From Gramella sp. AN32 (GTDB lineage Bacteria > Bacteroidota > Bacteroidia > Flavobacteriales > Flavobacteriaceae), in the NCBI RefSeq assembly GCF_023718305.1, contig NZ_QEYO01000015.1:62001-126000 (forward strand): a stretch of 64,000 nt of DNA, written 5' to 3'. Below the pieces are notes generated by a model that searched no databases, was not told where the DNA came from, and worked only from the letters and a program-made list of their open reading frames with translations. This document shows, piece by piece, positions 36,768-46,092 of this stretch; position 1 is the stretch's first letter; the number at the start of each line of letters is the position of its first letter. The position numbers were made by a program, and so were the translations under genes.

Positions 36768-38111
36768 TAGACGCATGCCCATATATTTTTCAAAGGAAGC
36801 CACCGTCTTACCATCGGTTAACGAAGCGGTATAAGAACAAATGCCAATCAATTTTTCATAAACAGAATCTTTCTCCTGTAAATAATCTAATTGAGATAAT
36901 GATTTTAAGATCAGTTTTCTGAAATTGGAAGCCTCATTTTCTTTTTCCGGAATTAAAGCGGAAGTGAAAATATCAAGTAAATAAGCCAGCATTCGGTAAC
37001 CCGCAATTTCTTTGTTGATCACTTCTTCACTTTCATAGATTTTTTCAATACTAATTTTGATAATATCTTTGATCTGGGCTTCGTAACTGCTTTTGTCAAA
37101 AAGGGATTCATGAAATTCCCCTTTTAAAATTGCTTCCTCATTTTTAAGAAAAATATCTGCAGCTTCGTTGATTAATGTGCTTATAGCTAGTGCTCGCAAA
37201 TAAGCAAGACGATCAGCCGTATTGGTGAGCTGATTGTATTTTGAGGTATTAATGTTATTTTTGACCAGTTTTATGAGGTACTCCAACGCATAATCTTCAT
37301 CGATTAATCCCAGATTAATTCCGTCTTCAAAATCGATAATCGTGTAACAAATATCATCAGCCGCTTCTACCAGAAATGCGAGCGGATGCCTGCAATATCC
37401 AATATCCTTACCTTCTCTCGTCTTCTCAAGCCCCAATTCCTCAGCAACTTCTTCAAAAACCGCTTTTTCATTTTGGAAAAAACCGAATTTCTTATCCTCA
37501 ATTTTTTTTGAAGGTTTATGCGGAAGTGATTCTTTAGGATATTTGGTAAAGGCTCCAAGAGTTGCATAGGAAAGGCGAAGGCCACCCTGAATTCCCGGAA
37601 GGTTTTCAGTTAAAATTTTAAAACCATTGGCATTTCCTTCAAATTTCGCCAGATCCTGAAATTCTTTTTCTGAAAGTTGCTCTTTAAACCGCTGCCCGTT
37701 TCCGTAGCTAAAATATTCACCAATCGCTTTTTCCCCGGAATGTCCGAAGGGCGGATTCCCAATATCATGCGCCAGAGCCGCTGCAGCTACAATTGCTCCA
37801 AAATCATTCATCTGGTAGCCAAAAGTATCTTTGAGATGCGGATGTTTTTCCAGTAATTTTTGACCGGTCAGTCTTCCTAAAGACCTTCCCACTACTGAAA
37901 CTTCCAGGCTATGCGTTAAACGGGTATGTACAAAATCGGTTTTGGAAAGTGGGATTACCTGGGTTTTATCCTGTAAACTGCGGAAAGCCGATGAAAAGAT
38001 GATCCTATCATAGTCTACTTCAAAGCCAAGCCGGGTTTCATTTTGTTCTTTACGCAGCCTTTTGTGCGTATCTCCAAAACGTTTTAATGAAAGCAGCTGT
38101 TCCCAGTTCAT
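36765..38111 (-). CDS. dgt: deoxyguanosinetriphosphate triphosphohydrolase-like protein
   Basis: 448-residue HD-domain enzyme that removes triphosphate from dGTP or other dNTPs, controlling nucleotide pools. Signatures: THSLEVSVVGRSLG (first HD His), ALAHDIGNPPFGHSGEKAI (His-Asp pair and following His), and CYTIIDFEDG carrying the last metal Asp. The N terminus MNWEQLLSLKRFGD is typical of Bacteroidetes Dgt. Its position next to the ribonucleotide reductase genes on the same strand fits a role in dNTP balance, though a 347-bp spacer with repeats separates them. Confidence 0.92.
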   Translation of the reverse strand: MNWEQLLSLKRFGDTHKRLRKEQNETRLGFEVDYDRIIFSSAFRSLQDKTQVIPLSKTDFVHTRLTHSLEVSVVGRSLGRLTGQKLLEKHPHLKDTFGYQMNDFGAIVAAAALAHDIGNPPFGHSGEKAIGEYFSYGNGQRFKEQLSEKEFQDLAKFEGNANGFKILTENLPGIQGGLRLSYATLGAFTKYPKESLPHKPSKKIEDKKFGFFQNEKAVFEEVAEELGLEKTREGKDIGYCRHPLAFLVEAADDICYTIIDFEDGINLGLIDEDYALEYLIKLVKNNINTSKYNQLTNTADRLAYLRALAISTLINEAADIFLKNEEAILKGEFHESLFDKSSYEAQIKDIIKISIEKIYESEEVINKEIAGYRMLAYLLDIFTSALIPEKENEASNFRKLILKSLSQLDYLQEKDSVYEKLIGICSYTASLTDGKTVASFEKYMGMRL

Positions 38112-38130
38112 TTTTTTGAATTTAGTAAAG

Positions 38131-38158
38131 TCTGCAAGGTTTTTAAACCTTACCGGAT
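38131..38158. repeat. degenerate copy of the AGGTTT palindrome
   Basis: TCTGCAAGGTTTTTAAACCTTACCGGA keeps the inner AAGGTTT/AAACCTT arms of the palindrome at 38402, but the outer arms have decayed. It lies just upstream of the dgt start. Confidence 0.5.
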
Positions 38159-38215
38159 TATTTTAGGTTAACCAAAAATACGTAAAAGAAAGCCCCGCCT
38201 AAAAAGTAATTCGAT

Positions 38216-38309
38216 CGTCCTCCTGAATTTATTTCAGGATCTTATATAACTGAAATTTCAATAATTCAGAAGCTGAAACATCCCGATAGTCATAGGGACA
38301 TCTTGACGG
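38216..38309. repeat. intergenic inverted repeat element
   Basis: Starts CGTCCTCCTGAA, contains the hairpin TCCTGAA-N5-TTCAGGA at 38221-38239, and ends CATCTTGACGG, so its ends are roughly inverted copies (CGTC...GACG). It resembles the 'CGTCATGCTGAA...TTCAGCAT' elements at 57981-58060. It fills the dgt-nrdA spacer, which otherwise shows no gene. Confidence 0.55.
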
Positions 38310-38401
38310 AAAAAGTTTTTGTTCCTGGTAAATCCTCTTTGAGGTGTCGTCTATTTTTTAGGTGGAAATAGTGGTTCCCGGTCCATTTAGTAAAATTTAT
38401 T

Positions 38402-38434
38402 AATCCTGCAAGGTTTTCGAAACCTTGCAGGATT
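38402..38434. repeat. perfect 15-bp-arm palindrome downstream of nrdA
   Basis: Arms AATCCTGCAAGGTTT and AAACCTTGCAGGATT are perfect around TCG. The T run (GATTTTTTC) follows on the + strand, but the gene that ends nearby (nrdA) is on the - strand, so a simple terminator role for nrdA is doubtful. The core matches the element at 4322. Confidence 0.75.
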
Positions 38435-38458
38435 TTTTCTTCGTTAATAACAAGCTGG

Positions 38459-40924
38459 TTAAGATCCGCACATAAGGCAGTCGTCTCCTTCAGCTTCTTT
38501 AGACTGTGCGATGATCGCTCTTAATTCTTCAGGGCTCAGCGAACCTTCCTCTTCAGAGCGTGGAGAAAGTACCGTATTTGGCTTATCCTGAAGTTTTTCC
38601 GCAGCTCTTTGCGGAGCCGTGGAAATTTCTTCAACCGCAATAGGTTCTTTTTTTACTTCTTTTTCCAAAGTGAATTTGATAGCGTCTACAGCAGATTTTG
38701 TTCTCAAATAATACATTCCGGTTTTGAGTCCGCTTTTCCAGGCGTAAAAATGCATGGACGTAAGCTTGCTGTAATTCGCATTTTCCATGAACAGGTTAAG
38801 CGATTGGGACTGGTCGATAAAATATCCGCGGTGACGGGACATATCGATAATATCTTTCATGCTCAATTCCCAAACGGTTTTGTACAATTCCTTAAGATCA
38901 TCTGGAACCACATCGATATCCTGGACTGAACCATTATTCCTCATAATAGCGTTTTTCACATCTTCTGTCCACAGGTCTCTGGAGACAAGATCCTCCAGTA
39001 AATGTTTGTTTACCACGATAAATTCTCCCGAAAGCACTCTTCGGGTATAGATATTTGAAGTGTAAGGTTCAAAAGCTTCGTTATTTCCCAGGATTTGAGA
39101 AGTGGATGCGGTGGGCATGGGAGCTAAGAGAAGTGAGTTTCTTACTCCGTTTTTCATCACCTGCTTGCGTAATTTTGCCCAGTCCCATCTTCCGCTTAAA
39201 TCTTCATCTTTAATTCCCCATAAGTTATACTGAAATTGACCTTCGCTAATAGGCGAGCCCTTAAAGGTGGAATAAGCGCCTTCTTCCTTAGCCATTTCCA
39301 TAGAAGCGGTAACCGCTCCAAAATAAAGGGTTTCAAAGATTTCCTGATTTAGTTTTTTAGCTTCATCTGAAGTAAACGGAAGTCTTAATTTAATAAAAGC
39401 ATCAGCCAGGCCCTGAACTCCAAGCCCGATGGGACGATGACGCATATTGGAATTTTCTGCCTCAATTACGGGATAGTAATTACGGTCGATCACTTTATTC
39501 AGGTTCTTGGTCACCCTTTTAGTGATCTTAAAAAGTTCTTTGTGGTCAAATTCATCTCCTTTCACAAACATGGGCAGCGCAATGGAAGCAAGGTTACACA
39601 CCGCTACTTCATCTGGGCTGGTATATTCTAATATTTCTGTACAAAGGTTGGAAGAGCGAATGGTTCCCAGGTTTTTCTGGTTAGATTTCCTGTTCGCGGC
39701 ATCTTTGTAAAGCATGTACGGAGTTCCGGTTTCAATTTGAGACTCCATGATCTTTTCCCAGACTTCCCGGGCTTTTATTGTTTTCCGTCCTTTATTTTCA
39801 GCTTCATATTTTTCATAAAGTGCTTCGAATTCATCTCCATAGGTATCGAATAGCCCAGGACATTCATTAGGGCACATCAGCGTCCACTTCCCATCTTCCT
39901 GAACACGTTTCATAAAAAGATCTGGAATCCACATCGCGTAGAAAAGATCCCTGGCGCGCATTTCCTCTTTTCCGTGGTTCTTTTTAAGATCAAGAAAATC
40001 GAAAATATCAGCATGCCATGGTTCTACATACATAGCGAAAGAGCCTTTACGTTTCCCGCCACCCTGGTCCACATAACGGGCAGTATCATTAAAAACTTTT
40101 AACATAGGAACAATCCCATTGGAAGTTCCGTTCGTTCCGGAAATATAGGATCCGGTCGCACGAACATTATGAATAGAAAGGCCAATTCCCCCGGCAGACT
40201 GGGATATTTTCGCAGTTTGCTTGAGCGTATCATAAATACCATCGATACTGTCATCTTTCATAGTTAAAAGAAAACAGGATGACATTTGTGGTTTTGGCGT
40301 TCCTGCATTAAAAAGTGTTGGAGTTGCATGTGTAAAGAATTTCTTCGACATTAACTCATACGTTTCAATTGCAGCATCTAAATCATCGATATGAATCCCA
40401 ATTGAAACACGCATCAACATATGCTGGGGCCGCTCAGCGATCTGGCCGTTCAGTTTTAATAAATAGGACCTTTCCAAGGTTTTAAAACCAAAATAATCGT
40501 AGCTAAAATCGCGGTTATAAATAATGGTTGAATCCAGTAATTCTTTGTTTTCTGCAATGACCTTATAAACCTCGTCTGAAAGCAGGGGTGCTTTTTCATC
40601 ATTCCGCGGATTCACATATTCATAAAGATCTGTCATCACTTCAGAAAACGACTTTTTTGTATTTTTATGAAGGTTGGAAACCGAAATTCTTGCGGCAAGC
40701 CTGGCATAATCCGGATGAGCCGTAGTCATTGTAGCGGCAATCTCTGCTGCTAAATTGTCCAGTTCACTCGTAGTTACATTATCATATAATCCTTCAATAA
40801 CCCGCATTGCAACCTTTACAGGATCTACAAGTTCATTTAAACCATAACAAAGTTTTTTAACTCTGGCGGTGATCTTGTCGAACATTACAGGTTCCTTTCT
40901 CCCGTCTCTTTTTACTACATACAT
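38459..40924 (-). CDS. nrdA: ribonucleoside-diphosphate reductase class I, alpha subunit
   Basis: Catalytic subunit that reduces ribonucleotides to deoxyribonucleotides. 821 residues: N-terminal ATP-cone (about 1-90, starting [20 protein letters not shown]) for allosteric control, the barrel with active-site Cys in [11 protein letters not shown] and the NLASIAL loop, a radical-transfer region, and a C-terminal CLMCGS tail carrying the shuttling cysteines. It resembles eukaryotic class Ia large subunits in its tail and sequence style. It lies 153 nt after nrdB and is probably transcribed with it. Confidence 0.97.
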   Translation of the reverse strand: MYVVKRDGRKEPVMFDKITARVKKLCYGLNELVDPVKVAMRVIEGLYDNVTTSELDNLAAEIAATMTTAHPDYARLAARISVSNLHKNTKKSFSEVMTDLYEYVNPRNDEKAPLLSDEVYKVIAENKELLDSTIIYNRDFSYDYFGFKTLERSYLLKLNGQIAERPQHMLMRVSIGIHIDDLDAAIETYELMSKKFFTHATPTLFNAGTPKPQMSSCFLLTMKDDSIDGIYDTLKQTAKISQSAGGIGLSIHNVRATGSYISGTNGTSNGIVPMLKVFNDTARYVDQGGGKRKGSFAMYVEPWHADIFDFLDLKKNHGKEEMRARDLFYAMWIPDLFMKRVQEDGKWTLMCPNECPGLFDTYGDEFEALYEKYEAENKGRKTIKAREVWEKIMESQIETGTPYMLYKDAANRKSNQKNLGTIRSSNLCTEILEYTSPDEVAVCNLASIALPMFVKGDEFDHKELFKITKRVTKNLNKVIDRNYYPVIEAENSNMRHRPIGLGVQGLADAFIKLRLPFTSDEAKKLNQEIFETLYFGAVTASMEMAKEEGAYSTFKGSPISEGQFQYNLWGIKDEDLSGRWDWAKLRKQVMKNGVRNSLLLAPMPTASTSQILGNNEAFEPYTSNIYTRRVLSGEFIVVNKHLLEDLVSRDLWTEDVKNAIMRNNGSVQDIDVVPDDLKELYKTVWELSMKDIIDMSRHRGYFIDQSQSLNLFMENANYSKLTSMHFYAWKSGLKTGMYYLRTKSAVDAIKFTLEKEVKKEPIAVEEISTAPQRAAEKLQDKPNTVLSPRSEEEGSLSPEELRAIIAQSKEAEGDDCLMCGS

Positions 40925-41043
40925 AGGCTGGTATTTTTTTAAAAGGCTCGAAAAATTGTCGTTAAAATTGGCAAATAACGAATCCTTTCGGTTTAAAACC
41001 GGTGTTAGAAAATTATGATATTAGTGAAAATATAAACTCAGCA

Positions 41044-41067
41044 GCGCTGTGTTGGGGTTCGCAGCGC
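41044..41067 (-). other. GC-rich hairpin between nrdB and nrdA
   Basis: GCGCTG and CAGCGC pair across a 12-nt loop in an otherwise AT-rich spacer, 10 nt after the nrdB stop. No T run follows on the - strand, so it may protect or process the nrdB message rather than end it. A second small palindrome, CGGTTT-A-AAACCG, lies at 40989-41001. Confidence 0.45.
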
Positions 41068-41077
41068 AAGTGAGCTT

Positions 41078-42055
41078 TTAGAAATCAGCATCAAAGCTAA
41101 TTTCGTCTGATTCTTTGTCTTTGTTCATCACCCCTGCTTTTTGATATTCACTTACGCGTTTCTCAAAGAAGTTTGTTTTACCCTGCAGGTTGATCATATC
41201 CATAAAGTCGAATGGATTGGAAACATTGTATTCCTTTTCACATTCCAGTTCTACTAATAGTCTATCTGTAACAAATTCAAGATATTGGGTCATCAATTTC
41301 GCGTTCATTCCAATAAGGCTTACCGGTAAAGATTCGGTAACGAATTCACGTTCAATATTTAATGCATCCACAAGGATCTCTCTAATTTTTTCCTTGGGAA
41401 CTTTATTTACTAAGTGATGATTATGAAGATGCACCGCAAAATCACAATGCATTCCCTCATCACGGGAAATTAGCTCGTTCGAAAAAGTAAGCCCGGGCAT
41501 TAATCCCCGTTTCTTCAGCCAGAAGATAGAGCAAAACGCACCTGAAAAGAAAATTCCTTCTACGGCAGCAAATGCTATCAATCTTTCGGCAAATGAATCA
41601 GAATCAATCCATTTTAGAGCCCAATCGGCCTTTTTCTTAATCGCCGGAAAAATTTCAATAGCTTTAAAAAGGTTGTTCTTCTCCTTATCATCTTTCACAT
41701 AAGTGTCAATCAATAAAGAATAGGTTTCAGAATGGATATTTTCCATCATAATCTGAAAACCATAGAAAAATTTAGCTTCTGAATATTGTACTTCATTCAC
41801 AAAGTTTTCAGCTAAATTCTCATTTACAATCCCATCTGAAGCCGCGAAAAAAGCGAGAATATGCTTTAAAAAATAACGCTCATCAGCATTTAATTTATTT
41901 GTCCAGTCATTCATGTCCTGGTGAAGATCGATCTCTTCAGCCGTCCAAAAGCATGCCTGCATTTTTTTGTACCAATCCCAAATATCATTGTGTTTGATAG
42001 GGAAAATTACAAAGCGATCTTTGTTTTCCAATAAAATTGGTTCTGGTTGAGACAT
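41078..42055 (-). CDS. nrdB: ribonucleoside-diphosphate reductase class I, beta subunit
   Basis: Forms the di-iron tyrosyl radical used by NrdA. 325 residues with ferritin-like metal ligands in [42 protein letters not shown] and [18 protein letters not shown]. The segment [15 protein letters not shown] matches the eukaryotic R2 region with the radical Tyr, so this is a eukaryote-like class Ia subunit with an intact Tyr rather than a Tyr-less class Ic. The C-terminal tail ends ISFDADF, which should dock on NrdA. Gene order is nrdB then nrdA. Confidence 0.97.
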   Translation of the reverse strand: MSQPEPILLENKDRFVIFPIKHNDIWDWYKKMQACFWTAEEIDLHQDMNDWTNKLNADERYFLKHILAFFAASDGIVNENLAENFVNEVQYSEAKFFYGFQIMMENIHSETYSLLIDTYVKDDKEKNNLFKAIEIFPAIKKKADWALKWIDSDSFAERLIAFAAVEGIFFSGAFCSIFWLKKRGLMPGLTFSNELISRDEGMHCDFAVHLHNHHLVNKVPKEKIREILVDALNIEREFVTESLPVSLIGMNAKLMTQYLEFVTDRLLVELECEKEYNVSNPFDFMDMINLQGKTNFFEKRVSEYQKAGVMNKDKESDEISFDADF

Positions 42056-42141
42056 GGGGGATAATTTTTTGGTAAAAGGTTAATATGCTTTTAACAAAGA
42101 TTTAAAATAGAAAGGAATAATGAAACAAATGTGCGTAAACC

Positions 42142-42162
42142 TTTTCAACAAAGTTTTCAACA
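42142..42162. promoter_or_regulatory. tandem TTTTCAACA nonamers upstream of nrdB
   Basis: Two identical nonamers start 12 nt apart, 87-107 nt from the nrdB start. They differ from the DnaA box TTATCCACA at two positions. DnaA sites upstream of nrdAB are known in E. coli, so this is a possible but weak regulatory site. Confidence 0.3.
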
Positions 42163-42444
42163 CGGGCAATTATTTGCTTTCATGGCATTTTGCTAATATG
42201 CAATTTTAAAAGAATGATAATCAATTAATTATGTAGAATACTGGGGCGTTTTAATATATATAATCCTAAATACTGAAGCGGTGAAAAGCGCTGTTTCAGG
42301 GGTCTGTTGGAATGGTTAATAAAAATTAAAATTTTTGTCAAAATCAAATTTTTTGGACTCAAATTTTGAGCTAAAGCGTTAATTTTAAATCTGAAAAATA
42401 TATAAAGGCGTTTTGTTTGACTTTTCAACTGCGCTTAAGGCGAC

Positions 42445-42478
42445 AAAAAACTTATGTGAGGTATCTGAACGGATAAGT
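42445..42478 (-). terminator. possible terminator after the DUF3109 gene
   Basis: Read on the - strand, ACTTAT and ATAAGT flank a 17-nt loop and are followed by TTTTTTG. It lies 9-40 nt after the stop codon. The stem is only 6 bp. Confidence 0.45.
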
Positions 42479-42486
42479 ATATGATT

Positions 42487-43068
42487 TTATTTTTTAATTC
42501 CTTTTTCAAACTTACCGGCTACTTTTTCAAGTTCCTGATACCAATTTTCGCCAAATTTCCGGATAAGGGCATCTTTAACAAATTTATAAACAGGAACCTG
42601 TAATTCAGCTCCAAGGCTACAGGCATCATCGCAAATATGCCAGCGATGATAATTTACCGCAGAAAACGAGGAATAATCATCTACCCGGACCGGGTATAAA
42701 TGGCAGGAAACAGGTTTTTTAAAAGATATTTTTCCGGCATTATAGGCTTCTTCAATGCCACAAAGCGCAGTTCCCCTCGTGTCAAAAACAACATAGGCAC
42801 AATCTGCCCCGTCGATCAGGGGTGTTTCAATTTCACCATTTTCCGTAATGACGTAAACACCTTGTTCTTTAATCGCTTTTTTACCTTCTTCCCGGAGAAA
42901 CGGTTCCACTTCCGCATAAATTTCTTCCATGATCTTTGTTTCCCCTGGCTCTATCGGCGCACCCGCTTCCCCATCAATACAACAAGCCCCTTTGCAAGCA
43001 GATAAATTACACACAAAATCATTCTTGATGATCTCTTCAGAAACGATGGTTTTATCAATTTGAAACAT
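42487..43068 (-). CDS. DUF3109 family cysteine-rich protein
   Basis: 193 residues with no signal peptide. Cysteines cluster in the style of a metal- or Fe-S-binding family: FVCNLSACKGACCIDGEAG near the N terminus, DCAYVVFDTRGTALCGIEEA in the middle and KPVSCHLYPVR plus WHICDDACSLG later. The pattern resembles the zinc/iron-chelating CxxCxxxCC families (UPF0153-like). DUF3109 has no established function. It is divergent from the MarC-like gene; its -7 element lies only 4 nt before the start codon. Confidence 0.82.
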   Translation of the reverse strand: MFQIDKTIVSEEIIKNDFVCNLSACKGACCIDGEAGAPIEPGETKIMEEIYAEVEPFLREEGKKAIKEQGVYVITENGEIETPLIDGADCAYVVFDTRGTALCGIEEAYNAGKISFKKPVSCHLYPVRVDDYSSFSAVNYHRWHICDDACSLGAELQVPVYKFVKDALIRKFGENWYQELEKVAGKFEKGIKK

Positions 43069-43072
43069 GGGG

Positions 43073-43080
43073 CAAATATA
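43073..43080 (-). promoter_or_regulatory. -7 element abutting the DUF3109 start codon
   Basis: On the - strand TATATTTG fits TAnnTTTG exactly and ends 4 nt before the ATG, so any transcript from it would be leaderless. The same arrangement is seen at dxs. Confidence 0.45.
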
Positions 43081-43171
43081 ATTTTTAAAGCTGAATTTTT
43101 GACTTAAAAGGATGCCTTTAATATTTGCTAAATTTTAACCATTAAGGAATTATATATCTGAAAAAACAGAC

Positions 43172-43179
43172 TACTTTTG
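43172..43179 (+). promoter_or_regulatory. -7 element of the MarC-like gene
   Basis: TACTTTTG fits TAnnTTTG exactly, 24 nt before the start codon. No clear -33 TTG is present upstream. Confidence 0.5.
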
Positions 43180-43203
43180 CCGGCAATTTGAAAATAAGGA
43201 ATT

Positions 43204-43785
43204 ATGTTTAAACTCATTGATTTCAGAGAAATATTCACAGCAGGGATGATTCTTTTTGCCGTAATCGATATTGTTGGGAGCATTCCAATCATTATCGATT
43301 TAAAAAGGAAAACCGGACATATAGAAAGTAAAAAAGCTTCTATAGTGGCCGGCATTATTATGATTGTCTTTTTATTTTTAGGAAAGGAAATATTGAACTT
43401 AATTGGGATTGATGTTAATTCGTTTGCAGTAGCAGGTTCTTTTATTTTGTTTTTCCTGGCCTTGGAAATGATTTTAGGAATTAGTCTTTATAAAGACGAT
43501 CAACCGGAAACGGCCTCTATTGTACCCCTGGCATTTCCTTTAATCGCAGGAGCAGGAACTATGACTTCTTTGGTCTCCTTACAGGCGGAATATGAAACGA
43601 TAAATATTATTGTCGCTATCGTTATCAATATTATATTTGTATACCTGGTTTTAAGATCTTCCACGAAAATCGAAAAATTTCTTGGTAGCCAGGGTATTAA
43701 TGTAGTGAGAAAAGTATTCGGGGTGATTTTACTGGCCATTGCGGTTAAACTTTTCGCTGCGAATATTCAGAACCTTTTTATATGA
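43204..43785 (+). CDS. MarC family integral membrane protein
   Basis: 193 residues with six predicted membrane helices. MarC-family landmarks: an early FAVIDIVGSIPIIIDL segment and the central PLAFPLIAGAGTMTSLVSLQ, with a conserved Pro-Leu-Ala-Pro-like turn and GAGT motif. The family was once linked to multiple antibiotic resistance, but the role is unproven. A downstream 65-residue membrane protein overlaps its stop codon by 4 nt (ATGA), so they are co-translated. Confidence 0.9.
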   Translation: MFKLIDFREIFTAGMILFAVIDIVGSIPIIIDLKRKTGHIESKKASIVAGIIMIVFLFLGKEILNLIGIDVNSFAVAGSFILFFLALEMILGISLYKDDQPETASIVPLAFPLIAGAGTMTSLVSLQAEYETINIIVAIVINIIFVYLVLRSSTKIEKFLGSQGINVVRKVFGVILLAIAVKLFAANIQNLFI

Positions 43786-43979
43786 AGTATCTTATTTATA
43801 CCATAATTGCCTTAGCTGTTGTTTTTATTGGAATTAGTGTGGGTAAACTGGATTTCCAGAATCTACTTGAGGGAGACAGTATGTATGCACTTATAGTCAT
43901 TCTTGCAAGTCTTTGTGTAATCGTATTAATGTCTATATTGCTGGTTTCCAGAACCATTTCTAAAAAGCAGGACTCTTAG
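43782..43979 (+). CDS. small two-helix membrane protein
   Basis: 65 residues with two hydrophobic helices (about 2-20 and 36-56) joined by a short acidic segment (GKLDFQNLLEGDSM) and ending in a basic tail. The ATG overlaps the MarC-like stop codon, which is good evidence that it is a real translated gene. No family is recognised; a partner role with the MarC-like protein is inferred from coupling only. Confidence 0.65.
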   Translation: MKYLIYTIIALAVVFIGISVGKLDFQNLLEGDSMYALIVILASLCVIVLMSILLVSRTISKKQDS

Positions 43980-44154
43980 GTTTAGCTTTTAATTATCACG
44001 ATTGTACTGCGGATAATTTCACTTTAAAAATAAAAGCCGAAATGAATCAGGTACTTGCTAAAAGCATACCTTTTGTTGCTGAGTAATATAGAGCCAATAA
44101 ATTTTGGATGGAAAAATAAATTCTCCATCACAAGTAAAAATTTTAAATAAAATG

Positions 44155-44183
44155 GAATAATTGTGAATTTGGTTTCACAATTT
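44155..44183 (-). terminator. hairpin at the end of the 100-residue membrane-protein gene
   Basis: AATTGTGAA and TTCACAATT are perfect 9-bp arms around a 6-nt loop, overlapping the stop codon of the gene at 44182. T-rich sequence follows on the - strand. Another hairpin, GATGGA/TCCATC, stands at 44107-44129. Confidence 0.7.
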
Positions 44184-44484
44184 AGAAATTTAAGAAGTAA
44201 TATATACTTAGAGGAAGTGAAAACAAGGCGATCATCATACAGCTTTGCTGAAGGTTCCTAAAGATCAGGGCTTTTTTCAAATTTTTTCTGAATTCTAGGT
44301 CTTCGCTATTTCTAATCTGGTCTTTTAATAATTTTCTGGAAACATTCGACGAGTTTACAAGAATTTCCTTTTTAAGAAAGAGCACAGCGCTGTTATCCAT
44401 CAATCGGAAAGTAACTGCGACGATAAAAAAAATTAGAGGGGATATTGCTCCTAAAAGGCTAATATTTTCAATAAAAAAGTCCAC
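44182..44484 (-). CDS. hypothetical membrane protein, 100 residues
   Basis: Two hydrophobic helices (about 8-28 and 78-98) enclose a basic, Lys/Arg/Asn-rich soluble middle. No family is recognised. It starts 15 nt after the S41 protease gene on the same strand and ends at a hairpin, so it may be the last gene of the dCMP deaminase-protease transcript. Length and composition are believable for a real gene but evidence is limited. Confidence 0.55.
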   Translation of the reverse strand: MDFFIENISLLGAISPLIFFIVAVTFRLMDNSAVLFLKKEILVNSSNVSRKLLKDQIRNSEDLEFRKNLKKALIFRNLQQSCMMIALFSLPLSIYYFLNF

Positions 44485-44499
44485 TTCATCCCGAAACTA

Positions 44500-46092
44500 T
44501 TATTTTTCTTTCGACAATTGGATAATTTTCTCGATTAATCGATCATCATCATTTAAATATCGTTCAAATACATTGCTTCCAAGCAATTGCTGGATCATTT
44601 CAGCCTTGATATAATTGCGTAATAGGGGTTTGTATTCGTTACTCGTCGTGTTAATTCGTTCATTAAATCCTCGAAGAAATCGATCAAATCCCAATAACAT
44701 ATCATCTGAAACCACGATTTTTTCTTCGAAATTTTCTATGGTGACGGTGTTATAAAATTTACGGTCTTTTTCCAGCAAATCGAACACGAATTTGCTCATA
44801 TAACCCCCGCGAAGCAAAAGGGTTAATTTCTCCCGTTCGGGATTGGTGTTTTTAGGTACAAAAACATCGGGGATGATCCCGCCACCACCATACACCACCT
44901 TACCTCCGGGTGTCACATAACGAAGGGAATCATTCACCTGAATGCTGTCCTGGCTGCTTAATTCTCCATTTTTATACCTGCGCATATAATCTTTAAAGTA
45001 TGACTCATTTCCTTCCTGGTAGGATTTCTGGATAGATCTGCCCGTAGGGGTATAGTAGCGTGCTATGGTTAGTCTCACGGCACTACCATCGCCAAGATCC
45101 ATTTCACGCTGCACCAAACCTTTTCCATAAGAACGCCTCCCTACAATGGTGCCTACATCATTATCCTGTAAGGCTCCTGCCACGACTTCGCTAGCAGATG
45201 CTGAGTTTTCATCAATTAAAACAAATACTTTTCCGTTCTCAAAATCGCCTTTTCTTTGTGCATAGGTTTTTTCTATCGCGCCGCTTTTGTTTTTAGTAAA
45301 AAGGATAAGCTTATCATCTTTAATAAATTCATCTGCAATATTAATAGCTTCAGAAAGATAACCTCCCGGATTACCACGAAGATCAAGGGCGATTTGTTTC
45401 GCGCCTTTTTTTTCCAGAAACTTCAATGCATCCCGAAATTCCTCATAGGTACTTTCAGCAAAACGGTTCACTTTTATATATCCCAGATCTTTGGTGAGCA
45501 TATAAGTGGCGTCTACACTTTTTAAGGGTACTTTACCCCTTTTCAGCTTAAACGTCAAAAGGTCCTGAAAGCCTTTTCGCATAACTTTTAAGGTCACCGG
45601 AGTATTCGCTTTTCCTTTTAATTTGTGGGTGATGGAATCTTCAGAAAGATTTTTATCGAACAGTCGCTCCCCATTTGCAAACATGATACGATCGCCACCT
45701 TTTATCCCAATTTGTTCACTTGGGCCATTTTCCAAAGCGCGAATCACCACAATAGTATCCCCAACTTTATAAAAACTAACGCCAATACCCACGAAATCAC
45801 CTTTCATATTCTCGGTAACCGAGGCATATTCTTCTTTGGGGATGTATACGGAATGTGGATCGAGATTCTCAAGAATCCTGTTGACGGTAACATCTACGAT
45901 GCTATCGGTATTTACATCGTCTACATATTCATAATCGATATAATCAATAAGCCTGTTTAACTTTTGCTTTTTTGGGTTGGCAGAAAACAATTCATCTGAA
46001 GTATCAAAATTCAACCTGGCGCCAAGGATTATTCCTGCCGCACAGGCAATACTTAAAAGAATGGGTGTGTATATGCCTCTTTTTGTTTTCAA
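44500..46092 (-). CDS. S41 family C-terminal processing peptidase
   Basis: Periplasmic serine protease of the CtpA/Prc type that trims or degrades proteins from their C terminus. 530 residues: an N-terminal membrane anchor or uncleaved signal (about 8-26), PDZ domain (about 90-170, with GIGVSFYKVGDTIVV), and S41 catalytic domain with the SASASE block (297-302) holding the nucleophile Ser and the general base Lys324 in SYGKGLVQ. The C-terminal extension (about 390-530) is helical. The start codon overlaps the dCMP deaminase stop by 4 nt, so the two are translated together. Confidence 0.93.
   Translation of the reverse strand: MKTKRGIYTPILLSIACAAGIILGARLNFDTSDELFSANPKKQKLNRLIDYIDYEYVDDVNTDSIVDVTVNRILENLDPHSVYIPKEEYASVTENMKGDFVGIGVSFYKVGDTIVVIRALENGPSEQIGIKGGDRIMFANGERLFDKNLSEDSITHKLKGKANTPVTLKVMRKGFQDLLTFKLKRGKVPLKSVDATYMLTKDLGYIKVNRFAESTYEEFRDALKFLEKKGAKQIALDLRGNPGGYLSEAINIADEFIKDDKLILFTKNKSGAIEKTYAQRKGDFENGKVFVLIDENSASASEVVAGALQDNDVGTIVGRRSYGKGLVQREMDLGDGSAVRLTIARYYTPTGRSIQKSYQEGNESYFKDYMRRYKNGELSSQDSIQVNDSLRYVTPGGKVVYGGGGIIPDVFVPKNTNPEREKLTLLLRGGYMSKFVFDLLEKDRKFYNTVTIENFEEKIVVSDDMLLGFDRFLRGFNERINTTSNEYKPLLRNYIKAEMIQQLLGSNVFERYLNDDDRLIEKIIQLSKEK

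Larger units (their letters stand above)
42056..42486. other. 431-bp spacer upstream of nrdB
   Basis: No convincing gene is present; a 67-codon frame on the - strand (42225-42428) is of low-complexity AT-rich make-up and is not supported. The part nearest nrdB should contain its promoter, but no full consensus is seen. It holds two direct copies of TTTTCAACA, a partly symmetrical AATGATAATCAATT at 42213-42226 that weakly resembles a Fur box, and a hairpin at the far end that fits a terminator for the DUF3109 gene. Confidence 0.5.

Noticed and set aside
42213-42226. Fur-box-like AATGATAATCAATT upstream of nrdB
   Set aside because: Only about half of the inverted 7-1-7 pattern is present and such AT-rich matches are expected by chance; noted in the spacer entry only.
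42225-42428. 67-codon frame in the nrdB upstream spacer
   Set aside because: Low-complexity AT-rich sequence with no family features or start signal, and it occupies probable regulatory DNA.
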